A stretch of 19,938 nt of DNA. It comes from Leptolinea sp964404415 (lineage in GTDB: Bacteria; Chloroflexota; Anaerolineae; Anaerolineales; Anaerolineaceae). The stretch is from the NCBI GenBank assembly GCA_964404415.1, contig CAYOKC010000068.1, positions 1 through 19,938 on the forward strand, written 5' to 3'. A program made the translations under genes and the position numbers. Positions 7,156-14,805 of this stretch are shown here, in pieces; position 1 is the stretch's first letter, and every line of letters starts with the position of its first letter. Under the pieces are notes generated by a model. That model was not told where the DNA came from. It did no database searches and saw nothing but the letters and a program-made list of their open reading frames with translations.

Positions 7156-7185
7156 TTCATACGATTGCCTTAAACCCACTATAAT
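7156..7185 (+). promoter_or_regulatory. Promoter candidate for the pentapeptide-repeat gene
   Basis: TTCATA (7156-7161) and a perfect TATAAT (7180-7185) are separated by 18 nt. The start codon is 42 nt beyond the -10. The -35 matches four of six consensus bases. Confidence 0.45.
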
Positions 7186-7227
7186 TGGAGTATCGCCACA
7201 TCCAGGGGAGCCTGAAGGAGACGAACA

Positions 7228-7842
7228 ATGCGGGAACTGAAAGAACCTCAAGATTTTCAATTTGAAGGACATTCGGTACGGGAGATACTGGATGAATCCA
7301 GCCCGTCAAAACCGGTTTCCTTAAAGGGCGCCGACCTGGCAGGGATCAATTTGCGTAACGCCAATATGGCAGATGCCAACCTCTGGGGTGTGAAAATGGT
7401 ACATGCCGCGTTGACGTCCGCCAACCTGAAGGGCGCGTACCTGATGCGCGCCAACCTGATCGGCACCGATTTTAGCGGCGCGAACATGGCGGATGTCAAC
7501 CTGATGGACGCCAACCTGATCGGCGCCAATATGGAAAAGACAATCCTGACCAATGCCAACCTGATGGGCGCCGATATGACGGTGGTCAACCTGGCAGGCG
7601 CCGATTTGCGGCAGGCGGACCTGAAAAATGCCGTTTTGAAGGGCGCCAACCTTACCAATGCCGACCTTACCGGCGCGGACCTGACGAACGCTGATATGAA
7701 AGGCGTTATCCTGCGCGGCGCGAAAATGAGCAACACCAACCTGAACAACGCCAGTATTGAAGAATCCAATGACGATGATACGCGGTCTAAAGAAAAACGT
7801 ACGTCGTTCCTGGACCGTCTCTTTGGAGCGGGCGGAAAATAA
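7228..7842 (+). CDS. Pentapeptide-repeat protein
   Basis: A 204-residue protein. From about residue 32 to 165 it consists of some 26-27 tandem pentapeptides of the A(D/N)LxG type, for example LKGADLAGINLRNANMADAN and later LTNADLTGADLTNADMKG. This predicts a right-handed quadrilateral beta-helix of about six to seven coils. Many inward-facing positions are Met as well as Leu. A ~30-residue polar N-terminus precedes the helix and a charged 30-residue tail (RSKEKRTSFLDRLFGAGGK) follows it. The length is close to Qnr/MfpA gyrase-protecting proteins, but no specific feature ties it to that role. The ATG is 7 nt after AAGGAG. It has its own promoter candidate and a strong terminator, so it is probably a single-gene unit. 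Confidence 0.95.
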   Translation: MRELKEPQDFQFEGHSVREILDESSPSKPVSLKGADLAGINLRNANMADANLWGVKMVHAALTSANLKGAYLMRANLIGTDFSGANMADVNLMDANLIGANMEKTILTNANLMGADMTVVNLAGADLRQADLKNAVLKGANLTNADLTGADLTNADMKGVILRGAKMSNTNLNNASIEESNDDDTRSKEKRTSFLDRLFGAGGK

Positions 7843-7855
7843 TGATATAAAAATC

Positions 7856-7885
7856 AACCGGCCGGAGAAATCCGGCCGGTTTTTT
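7856..7885. terminator. Bidirectional intrinsic terminator between pentapeptide and hydrolase genes
   Basis: An 11-bp perfect stem, AACCGGCCGGA (7856-7866) with TCCGGCCGGTT (7871-7881), is closed by a GAAA tetraloop and followed by T6. The opposite strand also has a T-rich downstream side (GATTTTTAT), so it can serve both convergent genes. Confidence 0.9.
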
Positions 7886-7891
7886 CAATCT

Positions 7892-8965
7892 CTATTTCGC
7901 CTCTAAGAACTCTGTCATTATACGGCTGAACTCCGCCGGTTTTTCCTGGAAGGAGAAGTGACCTACTCCCTCGATCACCTTGAAGGTGGAATTCGGGAAG
8001 GTGTCGCTGTACAACCGGCTGGCTTTCTCGCTTTGCAGATCATCCGAACCGTGGATCACCAGTACCGGCGCGGTGACTTTGCGCATCAGGTCACGGTAAT
8101 CGTGGCGCTGCCCCATGCTGACGTACATGCCCCAGGTCATCCATCCGCCGGGCTCACCCTGTTCAATTGATGTGTCTTCCGTCAAATTCACAACCGAGAT
8201 GTAATATTCGCCGAATTTCGCGTCCATATCGATCAGGTCCTGTTCGGAACGCGTGAACAATTTGTTGAAGTCCATGTAATCCTTCATGAAGGCGTCATAC
8301 TCCGCCTGCTTGTCTTCCGGAAGTTTGGTGCGCACGCTGGCGAACAGGTCGCTATCAGCCTCCGGTGACGGCATCACCAGTGAATTTGCCGGAGAGATCA
8401 GGATCAACTTTTCCACATGTTCCGGGAATTCAGCAGCATACAAGGATGCCAGGAAGCCGCCCCACGAATGCCCGATGAGGATCAATTTCTCTTCACCCAG
8501 GATCTGTCGGACGCGTTCGATATCCGCGATCTGAGCACCCAACCCCAGAGCCTTATCGAGATTGGTCATGTTCTCATACATATTCTGTGAGGAGAAGGTA
8601 TCAATAGGGCGGGTCGATTTGCCGCAGCCGCGCTGGTCGTAGTAGTTGAAGCGGTACGCTCCCGTCAGCGGTGCCAACCCGGCCATCGGTTCGCGGAATG
8701 GCATACCCGGTCCGCCGTGGACAATGAGGACAATCCGCCCGCTGCCTTCGGCAAAGTGGTACAGGCGGATGTCTTCTTCCACCTGCCAGTAATCCGGGTC
8801 GGCCGGCTGGGCGAGGGGAGTCAATGGGGCGCGCAGGTTTTCCCCGGCACGAACCATCCCCGGATTGTACAAAGGCTGTTGGGTCATCCACCAGAATCCG
8901 AACGCGCCGGCACCCAATAACAGGATCAAGACGATCCCGGAAATAACCAAAATTTTACGTTTCAT
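7892..8965 (-). CDS. Membrane-anchored alpha/beta hydrolase, proline iminopeptidase-like (S33)
   Basis: A 357-residue alpha/beta hydrolase. Residues 5-27 form one hydrophobic anchor (ILVISGIVLILLLGAGAFGF), so the catalytic domain is probably outside the membrane. Motifs: HGGPG (83-87, oxyanion region of prolyl aminopeptidases), YYDQRGCGKSTRP (108-120), nucleophile elbow GHSWGG with Ser167, late Asp in VIHGSDDL, and catalytic His in GVGHFSFQE. Proline iminopeptidases release N-terminal proline from peptides, but S33 members also include esterases and the substrate is not proven. The ATG at 8965 is chosen over an upstream ATG because it overlaps the stop of the WYL regulator gene (ATGA) and has GGAG upstream. 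The upstream extension would only duplicate coding sequence of that gene. Confidence 0.9.
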   Translation of the reverse strand: MKRKILVISGIVLILLLGAGAFGFWWMTQQPLYNPGMVRAGENLRAPLTPLAQPADPDYWQVEEDIRLYHFAEGSGRIVLIVHGGPGMPFREPMAGLAPLTGAYRFNYYDQRGCGKSTRPIDTFSSQNMYENMTNLDKALGLGAQIADIERVRQILGEEKLILIGHSWGGFLASLYAAEFPEHVEKLILISPANSLVMPSPEADSDLFASVRTKLPEDKQAEYDAFMKDYMDFNKLFTRSEQDLIDMDAKFGEYYISVVNLTEDTSIEQGEPGGWMTWGMYVSMGQRHDYRDLMRKVTAPVLVIHGSDDLQSEKASRLYSDTFPNSTFKVIEGVGHFSFQEKPAEFSRIMTEFLEAK

Positions 8966-9975
8966 TCCATATCTCCATTCTGATTGCTGTTCGAATTTCC
9001 CGGAACTCCCGGAGAGACCTGGTCCGCGTACAAACCGGTGATAGCCCCGGCCCATTCTTTGACCATCCGGCGGACTTCCGGCGGTTCCAGCACGGTGACG
9101 CCAGGGCCGTAGGACAGCGCGTGACTGGTGGCCGCGTACAGGTCCGGCGCGTTGAAGGTAACGGTCAGCGATCCATCCGCATGCTCTTCCATCGATTCCC
9201 AGTATCCCCGGGCGTATTGCGCCAGGTGAGCCATTTGGGGAGAAAAGTCCATTTTGACCCGTGTACCGGGTACATCCTGCCAGTCTTTGGCAATGTACGC
9301 GCGGAAATCAAAATCATCGGGCCGTGAAAATGTGCGGTTGGTGAGGGTGATCTCCAAAATCCTGTCTACGCGGAAGGTGCGCACTTCATTCCGCAAATGG
9401 CAGAAACCCACCGCGTACCACCAGCCGGAGCGGTGGAAGAGGCCGTACGTATCTACTTCGCGCTGCTCCCCGGCTGGATTTCGCCCGCTCTGATACGTCA
9501 TGCTGACCCGCTGGCTGCACCGCGCGGCTGTCCGCAAGGTATCCAGGCGCGGGACAAGCATTTGCATATCGGCGCGGTTTATGCCGGTGGTTACCAGTGT
9601 GTTCTCTGCCCAACTGATCTCCTGGCGCTGTTCTGCCGGCAGCACGTTCATCAATTTCGCCCGGGCGCCCTGGGCGGCATCGAAGAAGGTCTGTCCCCAC
9701 ATCTCGCGAACTAGGCCGGTGCCCAGTGAAAGAACCACAGCCTCTTCCGGAGTAAAGATCAGAGGCGGCAGTTTGTACCCGGGAACCAGAGAAAAACCGC
9801 CGTAGGGTCCGCGTTCCGCGTAGACCGGCACTCCCATTTCATCCAGCATGCCGAAATAGCGGTGCAGTGTGCGAACGGAAACACCAAGCTGATTGGCCAG
9901 GTCAGCGGCTTTCTGCCCGGGCTTACGCTGGAGAATCAGGATCAGAGTGATGAGACGGGTGGCGGTTGTCGGCAT
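8962..9975 (-). CDS. WYL-domain transcriptional regulator (YafY/DeoR-type HTH)
   Basis: A 337-residue regulator. The N-terminus (about 1-60) is a winged HTH: TRLITLILILQRKPGQKAAD, LANQLGVSVRTLHRYFGMLD, then VPVYAERGPYGGFSLVPGYK, typical of the HTH_11-WYL architecture. The middle holds the WYL-type core, YGLFHRSGWWYAVGFCHLRN then VRTFRVDRIL, and a WCX-like C-terminal domain follows (FSPQMAHLAQYARGYWESME). WYL domains sense ligands, often nucleic acids or small molecules. The ATG follows GAGAGG by 6 nt. The stop codon overlaps the start of the hydrolase gene by four bases, giving translational coupling. A perfect 11-bp dyad lies 30 bp upstream and probably mediates autoregulation of the pair. 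Confidence 0.93.
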   Translation of the reverse strand: MPTTATRLITLILILQRKPGQKAADLANQLGVSVRTLHRYFGMLDEMGVPVYAERGPYGGFSLVPGYKLPPLIFTPEEAVVLSLGTGLVREMWGQTFFDAAQGARAKLMNVLPAEQRQEISWAENTLVTTGINRADMQMLVPRLDTLRTAARCSQRVSMTYQSGRNPAGEQREVDTYGLFHRSGWWYAVGFCHLRNEVRTFRVDRILEITLTNRTFSRPDDFDFRAYIAKDWQDVPGTRVKMDFSPQMAHLAQYARGYWESMEEHADGSLTVTFNAPDLYAATSHALSYGPGVTVLEPPEVRRMVKEWAGAITGLYADQVSPGVPGNSNSNQNGDME

Positions 9976-10004
9976 TTTGTACCTCTCACAGCAATCTTAT
10001 AGTT

Positions 10005-10031
10005 GATATATGTCAGATTATGACATATATC
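10005..10031. promoter_or_regulatory. 27-bp palindromic operator upstream of the WYL regulator
   Basis: GATATATGTCA (10005-10015) and TGACATATATC (10021-10031) are a perfect 11-bp inverted repeat around GATTA. The site is 30 bp before the regulator start, inside its promoter region. A possible -10 element (TATAAG on the minus strand) lies between it and the gene. The long perfect dyad without a following T-run is what an operator for a dimeric regulator looks like, not a terminator. Confidence 0.6.
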
Positions 10032-10068
10032 TAAAGAGTCTTTTGGCATGGGGAAATTTGATGTGAAT

Positions 10069-10102
10069 AAAAAAATCTCCCCGCCATCTAGTGGAGGGGA
10101 GA
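10069..10102 (-). terminator. Intrinsic terminator of the release factor 3 gene
   Basis: Read on the minus strand, TCTCCCC (10102-10096) pairs with GGGGAGA (10082-10076), with an inner CCA/TGG pairing, and is followed by seven Ts (A-run 10069-10075). It lies about 30 nt after the prfC stop. Confidence 0.85.
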
Positions 10103-10132
10103 AAATAAGGTTAGAACGGTTTTATAAATAGG

Positions 10133-11719
10133 TTAGTTCAATGAGGTGAACTGCAGATCGGGGAATTTTTCCTGGGTGTATTTCAGGTAGAACGGTTCAT
10201 TGAACAGAGCCACATAATTGCTGTCAAAATCCTGGTACACATGCACGCCGGAGCGTTCTGAGATCTTTAGGATCGTACTTTCCGGTCCGGTGATCCAGCG
10301 GGCCAGTTCGTAACCGAGTGGTTCAATGGAGGTGTCCAGCGAGTACTCCGTTTTTAGCCTGGCCTGCACTACATCGAACTGAAGCTGACCCACCACCGCC
10401 AGCACCGGTTCACGTTTGAAGGCATCAATGTTGTGGAGCACTTGAACCGCGCCTTCCGCTTCCATTTGACGCAGCCCTTTAATGAATTGTTTCTGTTTGG
10501 CGATATCCGCGTTGCGAATGATGGCAAAATATTCAGGGTGAAAACGGGGAAGGGGAGGAAATTTGAATGGTTTGGCGGCGGTTAAAGTGTCACCGATTGC
10601 CAGGTCACCGGTATTGGGGATGCCCAGTACGTCACCCGGGTAGGCTTCTTCGATGATCTCTCGCTCATTGGCAAACAATTTATACGGGCGTTGAAGCCTG
10701 TGGATATTGCCGGATTGCGAGTGGACGACTTCCATACCGCGTTCAAATTTTCCGGAGCAGATACGCAGGAATGCCACACTGTCACGGTGCTTCGGGTTCA
10801 TGTTCGCCTGGATCTTGAAAACGAAACCGGAGAAATACTCCTCTGACGGATCGATCAGCCCTTTATCACTTTCATACGGCTGCGGACCGGGAGCCAGTTC
10901 CACAAATGACTCCAGGAACAGGCGGACGCCGAAGTTGGTCAGCGCGCTGCCAAAGAAAACCGGGGTCTGTTCTTCCGAATACAATTTGCCCAGTTCGAAT
11001 TTTATGTCCAGTCCGTCCAGCAATTCGATATCCGAGGCCAACCGGGAGGAGAGGGACGGTTTCAACTTTCCGCTGGAGAGCAGGGTGTCCAACGCGATGA
11101 ACTCTTCGAGAGCCATGCGTTCGTTCCGGTCGGTACGTTCATACCGGTACAGGCCTTTTTTGAAGCGGTCATACACGCCCATAAAGTCCACGCCGTCGCC
11201 CACCGGCCAGTTCATGGGTACGGGTTGCATACCGAGGACGGATTCGATCTCGTCCAACAATTCCAGTGGTGGACGGGAAGGGCGGTCAAGTTTGTTGATG
11301 AATGTAAAGATCGGTATCCCGCGCTTGCGGCAGACGTCAAACAGGCGGCGGGTCTGGGGTTCAATACCTTTGGCCGCGTCCAACACCATCACGGCGCTGT
11401 CAACCGCGGCGAGGGTGCGGAAGGTGTCTTCTGAAAAATCCTGGTGGCCCGGAGTATCCAGCAGGTTGATCACCCGGTCGTTGTAGGGAAATTGCAGGAT
11501 CGTGGACGAGATGGAAATCCCGCGTTCCCGTTCCATCTCCATCCAGTCAGACCGGGTAGTACGCTGGTTCTGCCTGGCTCGGACGTTGCCGGCCAGTTCG
11601 ATCGCGTTGCCATACAGCAGCATTTTTTCTGTCAGCGTGGTCTTGCCCGCGTCGGGGTGCGAGATGATCGCGAACGTGCGGCGATTGCCGTAGGGTTTAT
11701 CCATTTCAATTTCACTCAT
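10133..11719 (-). CDS. prfC: Peptide chain release factor 3 (RF3) GTPase
   Basis: A 528-residue translational GTPase of normal RF3 length. It removes class I release factors from ribosomes after termination. G motifs: SHPDAGKTT (20-28, P-loop), RERGISI (64-70, switch I with the conserved Thr downstream), DTPGHQDF (88-95), and NKLDRPSR (142-149). The RF3 signature of switch I and the following domain (AVMVLDAAKGIEPQTRRLF, MNWPVGDGVDFMGVYDR) is clear. The C-terminal part contains the RF3-specific HPEYFAIIRNAD and VVGQLQFDVVQARLKTEY. The ATG has GAGG 8 nt upstream. It stands alone with its own terminator. The upstream region runs into a scaffold gap. Confidence 0.97.
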   Translation of the reverse strand: MSEIEMDKPYGNRRTFAIISHPDAGKTTLTEKMLLYGNAIELAGNVRARQNQRTTRSDWMEMERERGISISSTILQFPYNDRVINLLDTPGHQDFSEDTFRTLAAVDSAVMVLDAAKGIEPQTRRLFDVCRKRGIPIFTFINKLDRPSRPPLELLDEIESVLGMQPVPMNWPVGDGVDFMGVYDRFKKGLYRYERTDRNERMALEEFIALDTLLSSGKLKPSLSSRLASDIELLDGLDIKFELGKLYSEEQTPVFFGSALTNFGVRLFLESFVELAPGPQPYESDKGLIDPSEEYFSGFVFKIQANMNPKHRDSVAFLRICSGKFERGMEVVHSQSGNIHRLQRPYKLFANEREIIEEAYPGDVLGIPNTGDLAIGDTLTAAKPFKFPPLPRFHPEYFAIIRNADIAKQKQFIKGLRQMEAEGAVQVLHNIDAFKREPVLAVVGQLQFDVVQARLKTEYSLDTSIEPLGYELARWITGPESTILKISERSGVHVYQDFDSNYVALFNEPFYLKYTQEKFPDLQFTSLN

Positions 11720-12078
11720 AGTCTTGCCTCAAATTTCTTGCCTTGTTCGGGATACATAATCCCAGAATATTCCGTTGGATGAAGTACCGGAGCCAGAGTC
11801 AATTCCTGCCCCTTTCCCGGATCAATGCCTGATCAAACACGGTAAATTCACATCAAAACAGACTTCCCTGAACAAAATTCATTGAAACCTGTTGTCAGAG
11901 AAATCCGTCTGTATGAATTCTGAATTGACTATTTTGGACTGCGAAGCGGTAAACGAAAAATGGTTCCCCCAACCATCGTGGTNNNNNNNNNNGCCGAGCC
12001 TATGGCAAAGAAACTCAATCCTTAATCATGCGGGTGATTTTACCAAAAAAAGAGCCATTTTTCATAGATTTTTCACCG
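11720..12078. other. Intergenic region holding a scaffold gap
   Basis: About 359 bp separate the minus-strand RF3 and GH13 genes. I see no convincing gene: the plus-strand reading frame from 11892 crosses the Ns, has no ribosome site and no recognisable protein. An AT-rich stretch near 12043-12072 follows the GH13 stop but I could not fold a clear terminator. No promoter for prfC stands out. Confidence 0.6.
11983..11992. other. Assembly gap of ten Ns
   Basis: Ten unresolved bases in an intergenic region. Ten is a conventional placeholder, so the true distance is unknown and unseen sequence may be missing here. Confidence 0.95.
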
Positions 12079-13716
12079 TTAGCTGGTGATCCACAGAGAT
12101 TGATACGGGGAAAGTTGGTATCTACCGGAGGTTTGCGGCTGGTTGGTTACGTTTTGCAGGCAAATGACGCTGTGCTTTCCATTTGGTGACGTCCTTTTGA
12201 TGGCAAAGATGCTTTTGCCATGATCCAAAACTTCCTGGCTGCCGTACGGGTTGAATGCCGGTGAAGAGGCGCGGCGGTGGATTCGTTCTGCGTAACGAGA
12301 AAAAACCAGGGTCCGCATGAAAGACAGATTTGTCAGCTCATCTTCCAGCGTGTCCAGTTCCAGTTTTTGGCGGTTAATAGTTCGGTTGCGGCCGGTCAAT
12401 TGAACACCTTCCTTCCAGCCGCGAGAACCGAACAGACTGTGGAAGTAAATACCGGGTAATCCCCGAATAGAAAGCATAATGGATTGTGATGCCATGAACC
12501 GTTCGATTTGAATATTTACCGGTTCATCCCCCTCAGGATTCGATAGAGCGTCAAAATAATTGATGTTCATTTCATACGGACTTTGCGTTCCATCCGGATT
12601 ATCTTTATACGAGATCATACCGCCGTGATCCAGAGTTTGCTGAACAAGCCCGTCAATCTCTTCCGGTGACAATATTCCGCGGACCGGGTTCAGGCCGATA
12701 CCATCATGAGACGCGAGAAAATTGAAGAAAGTAGTTTTATCTGAGGGAAGTGACAGGGTTGATGCCCAATTGGAAAGTGCTGTCGCGTCTCCGGTGCGCA
12801 GGGTGTGTAGAACCAGGGGGGGAAGGGCGAAGTTATACACGAGGTGGGCTTCATTCGCGCCGTCGCCGAAATACGAGATGTTATCCGCGTGCGGAACATT
12901 CGTCTCGGTGATGATCCGTACGTAAGGGGCCAGTTCTTCAAATACCGCCCGCAGCAGCCGGACTACGGCGTGGGTCTGGGGGAGGTGCAGGCAGGTGGTT
13001 CCCGGTTCCTTCCAGAGGAAGGCGATGGCATCCAGGCGGATGAATTGCGCTCCGTGAGACGCGTACCCGAGAAGTATGTCAACAATTTCAAGCAGAACGT
13101 CCGGGTTATGAAAGTCAAGATCAACCTGATCCGCGCTGAAAGTCGTCCACACCCGGCGCGGTCCGGATGGGGTTTGAAATTCTGTTAACAGGGGCAGCGC
13201 GCGTGGGCGGATGACGCGGGAGAGGTCAGGATTGCCATCCACTGTCATAAAGTAATTTTTATAAGGAGACTCATCACGCAGGAATGCCTGAAACCAGGCT
13301 CCCTGTACCGAAGCATGATTGATTACAGCGTCAAACATCAGGCGGAAAGACGCCCCAAATTGTTCCACATCCGGCCAGTCACCGAGGGCCGGATCAATGG
13401 CGCGGTAATCTTTCACTGAAAATCCATCATCCGATGACCAGGGATAGAACGGGAGGATGTGGACTGAACTGATCAATCCGGATAGATGCCTGCGGCAAAA
13501 GGTATCCAATGTTTTAAGGTGGGGTTGCCCGGGCGTTTGAACCTGGTCGCCGTATGTGATCAACATACAGTCGCGTTCCGATAGATCCGTTATCGAGGGC
13601 CGACGGATTTTCCCCCTGTACCCTTCAATGATCTCACGCAGACGCCCTTCAACGCGGGCAGCAATATCCAAACCGTACAGGCTGGCAATCAAACCGGGAA
13701 TCGCCTCATTAATCAT
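12079..13716 (-). CDS. GH13 subfamily 18 sugar phosphorylase (glucosylglycerate or sucrose(-6-P) phosphorylase-like)
   Basis: A 545-residue (beta/alpha)8 GH13 enzyme that should split an alpha-glucoside with phosphate to give glucose 1-phosphate. Catalytic residues are visible: nucleophile Asp229 in FIRLDAIAFLWK, acid/base Glu271 in RIITETNVPHADN, and transition-state Asp338 in LASHDGIG. VHILPFYPWSSDDGFSVKDY (85-104) and FDAVINHAS (128-136) are the conserved region I area. The sequence after Glu271 (ISYFGDGANEAHLVYNFALP) resembles glucosylglycerate and sucrose-6-phosphate phosphorylases more than classical sucrose phosphorylases. The acceptor is not settled. No ribosome site precedes the ATG. 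Instead, a TACAAT box ends six bases before it, suggesting a leaderless transcript. It lies downstream of the cytidylate kinase-like gene. Confidence 0.9.
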   Translation of the reverse strand: MINEAIPGLIASLYGLDIAARVEGRLREIIEGYRGKIRRPSITDLSERDCMLITYGDQVQTPGQPHLKTLDTFCRRHLSGLISSVHILPFYPWSSDDGFSVKDYRAIDPALGDWPDVEQFGASFRLMFDAVINHASVQGAWFQAFLRDESPYKNYFMTVDGNPDLSRVIRPRALPLLTEFQTPSGPRRVWTTFSADQVDLDFHNPDVLLEIVDILLGYASHGAQFIRLDAIAFLWKEPGTTCLHLPQTHAVVRLLRAVFEELAPYVRIITETNVPHADNISYFGDGANEAHLVYNFALPPLVLHTLRTGDATALSNWASTLSLPSDKTTFFNFLASHDGIGLNPVRGILSPEEIDGLVQQTLDHGGMISYKDNPDGTQSPYEMNINYFDALSNPEGDEPVNIQIERFMASQSIMLSIRGLPGIYFHSLFGSRGWKEGVQLTGRNRTINRQKLELDTLEDELTNLSFMRTLVFSRYAERIHRRASSPAFNPYGSQEVLDHGKSIFAIKRTSPNGKHSVICLQNVTNQPQTSGRYQLSPYQSLWITS

Positions 13717-13722
13717 GAGGAA

Positions 13723-13728
13723 ATTGTA
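13723..13728 (-). promoter_or_regulatory. Candidate -10 element placing the GH13 transcript start at the ATG
   Basis: On the minus strand TACAAT ends six bases before the GH13 ATG, the normal distance to a transcription start. Together with the lack of any Shine-Dalgarno sequence this suggests a leaderless mRNA. No convincing -35 hexamer is present at 16-18 nt. Confidence 0.3.
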
Positions 13729-13815
13729 GCCGAAATCAAATGCCGGCGTTTATCAATACAAAGTCCAGCTAACCGGGATAAACAGGCTATTTCGTGTTGA
13801 GAACGGGAGACGATG

Positions 13816-14514
13816 TCAGGCGTGTACCAGATAATCCGGTGACAGTTCCCTGTGGTCGATCGCGCAGCCCATGATCGCGTTCACCGCCCGTGTTAATACC
13901 GGGTCAACTTCCAGCATGCCGGTTGTCGGTTTACCTTTCTTTGAGACCAATTCGTATGCTTTGATGGCGCTGGTGATATACCCTACAGCCTGATCCGGAA
14001 CGATCTTTTCCAGGTTGATGACAAGATCAAACGCGTGGGCCGCGTCCCACGAAATGCCGTAAAAATCGCGGACAAAATCGGAGCGGATCTTGTCGCCATC
14101 TTCACAGACCAGGGATGCCTCAACGTGGGTCAGGTTGCTGTTCTTCATCATGCGTCTGACTCTCACCGGGAAGGATTCCTGCAGGCGGACATGGAAGGTA
14201 TCGGCGTAACCGGCCAGGACTGAAAAGCCGCTGCGCCCGAGAATTACGGTGTTCCCATGGACGGCCAGTGCTTCGAGGACGCGGTTCAACATTTCAACCA
14301 TGTTATCGCGCCGTTTGTCCCGCTGCGCGTCGAACTTGGCCCAGAAACCCATCAAAGAGTCGTATTCCTTGTCGAATTCGACAAAACCGTAATTCCCCAA
14401 CAGATCCCCGATGATCTCTTTATCGACAAAATGATAGCCCAGGTCTTCAGCGACGCGCCGGGCTACGTTATCCCCCTCGCTGCCAAAATCTCTGGAGATG
14501 GTGATGGTGGTCAT
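13816..14514 (-). CDS. Cytidylate kinase-like family protein
   Basis: A 232-residue P-loop kinase-fold protein of the cytidylate kinase-like family (PF13189 type). The N-terminus TTITISRDFGSEGDNVARRV is the modified phosphate-binding loop: members usually read ITISRxxGSGGxxIA, and here the second Gly is replaced (GSEGDN). It is followed by AEDLGYHFVDKEII. VILGRSGFSVLAG and the helical RVRRMM segment correspond to the core and lid region. VRDFYGISWDAAHAFDLVIN is the conserved late strand. The family is widespread in anaerobes, but its substrate is mostly unknown and a true CMP kinase role should not be assumed. A strong AGGAGGT ribosome site supports the ATG. It is divergent from the aromatic lyase. 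Confidence 0.88.
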   Translation of the reverse strand: MTTITISRDFGSEGDNVARRVAEDLGYHFVDKEIIGDLLGNYGFVEFDKEYDSLMGFWAKFDAQRDKRRDNMVEMLNRVLEALAVHGNTVILGRSGFSVLAGYADTFHVRLQESFPVRVRRMMKNSNLTHVEASLVCEDGDKIRSDFVRDFYGISWDAAHAFDLVINLEKIVPDQAVGYITSAIKAYELVSKKGKPTTGMLEVDPVLTRAVNAIMGCAIDHRELSPDYLVHA

Positions 14515-14564
14515 AGAACACCTCCTTTTGAATTTGAACGGCAGAGGAAATACTCTGTTAATCC

Positions 14565-14593
14565 ATTATAGCCACGAAGTAGCAGGGTTTCAT
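14565..14593 (-). promoter_or_regulatory. Promoter candidate for the cytidylate kinase-like gene
   Basis: On the minus strand ATGAAA (14593-14588), a 17-nt spacer and a perfect TATAAT (14570-14565) precede the gene by about 50 nt. The -35 matches four of six consensus bases. Confidence 0.5.
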
Positions 14594-14622
14594 TAAATTT
14601 AGCCGGTGTTTGTTAATGTAAA

Positions 14623-14631
14623 TGATATAAT
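14623..14631 (+). promoter_or_regulatory. Extended -10 promoter for the aromatic lyase gene
   Basis: TGATATAAT is a perfect TATAAT (14626-14631) with a TGN extension. No proper -35 is at 16-18 nt. Transcription from here would give a leader of roughly 190 nt before the ATG at 14830. Confidence 0.5.
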
Positions 14632-14720
14632 CTTTCAGCAAATCGCAGTTTCATGGTGTGTTTTTATCTTTCCCCCACGCAATAATCCCCTTTTTGGCAT
14701 AAATCAGTACTTGTACGTTT

Positions 14721-14762
14721 AGGCGCGCTCCGGCCCTGAATGGGCTGGAGACGCGCCTTTTT
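14721..14762 (+). terminator. Intrinsic terminator inside the aromatic lyase leader (attenuator candidate)
   Basis: GGCGCG-CTCC-GGCCC (14722-14736) pairs with GGGCT-GGAG-(A)-CGCGCC (14742-14757) around a TGAAT loop, with one bulged A, and is followed by five Ts. The upstream neighbour is divergent, so no plus-strand gene ends here. The hairpin therefore lies in the 5' leader of the lyase gene, where it can only act on that transcript. Confidence 0.7.
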
Positions 14763-14771
14763 CACATCCAA

Positions 14772-14805
14772 CTCCCGCGCACTATGGCGCGGCGGAGATA
14801 TTTTT
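14772..14805 (+). promoter_or_regulatory. Second leader hairpin before the aromatic lyase
   Basis: CCGCGC (14775-14780) pairs with GCGCGG (14787-14792). The stem is extended by CTC/GAG across a two-base bulge and is followed by ATATTTTTATTTA. Its GGCGCG (14786-14791) can instead pair with CGCGCC (14752-14757) of the first hairpin, so the two structures can be exclusive with an alternative fold. It ends about 12 nt before the AGGAGG ribosome site. Confidence 0.5.

Noticed and set aside
6360..7160. A 266-codon minus-strand reading frame opposite the membrane protein gene
   Set aside because: Its translation is low in hydrophobic order and unlike any family, while the plus strand encodes a clear membrane protein.
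7257..7857. Two long minus-strand reading frames opposite the pentapeptide gene
   Set aside because: They mirror the five-residue periodicity of the plus-strand repeats; they have no ribosome sites and no recognisable fold.
8985..9002. GTTCGAATTTCC resembling a tRNA T-loop
   Set aside because: It lies within the coding end of the WYL regulator and no acceptor stem, D-arm or anticodon arm can be drawn around it.
8966..9055. In-frame upstream extension of the alpha/beta hydrolase
   Set aside because: It is only the end of the WYL regulator gene read in another frame and would put a non-signal sequence before the membrane anchor.
11892..12089. Plus-strand reading frame across the first N-gap
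   Set aside because: It depends on unresolved bases, lacks a ribosome site and matches nothing recognisable.
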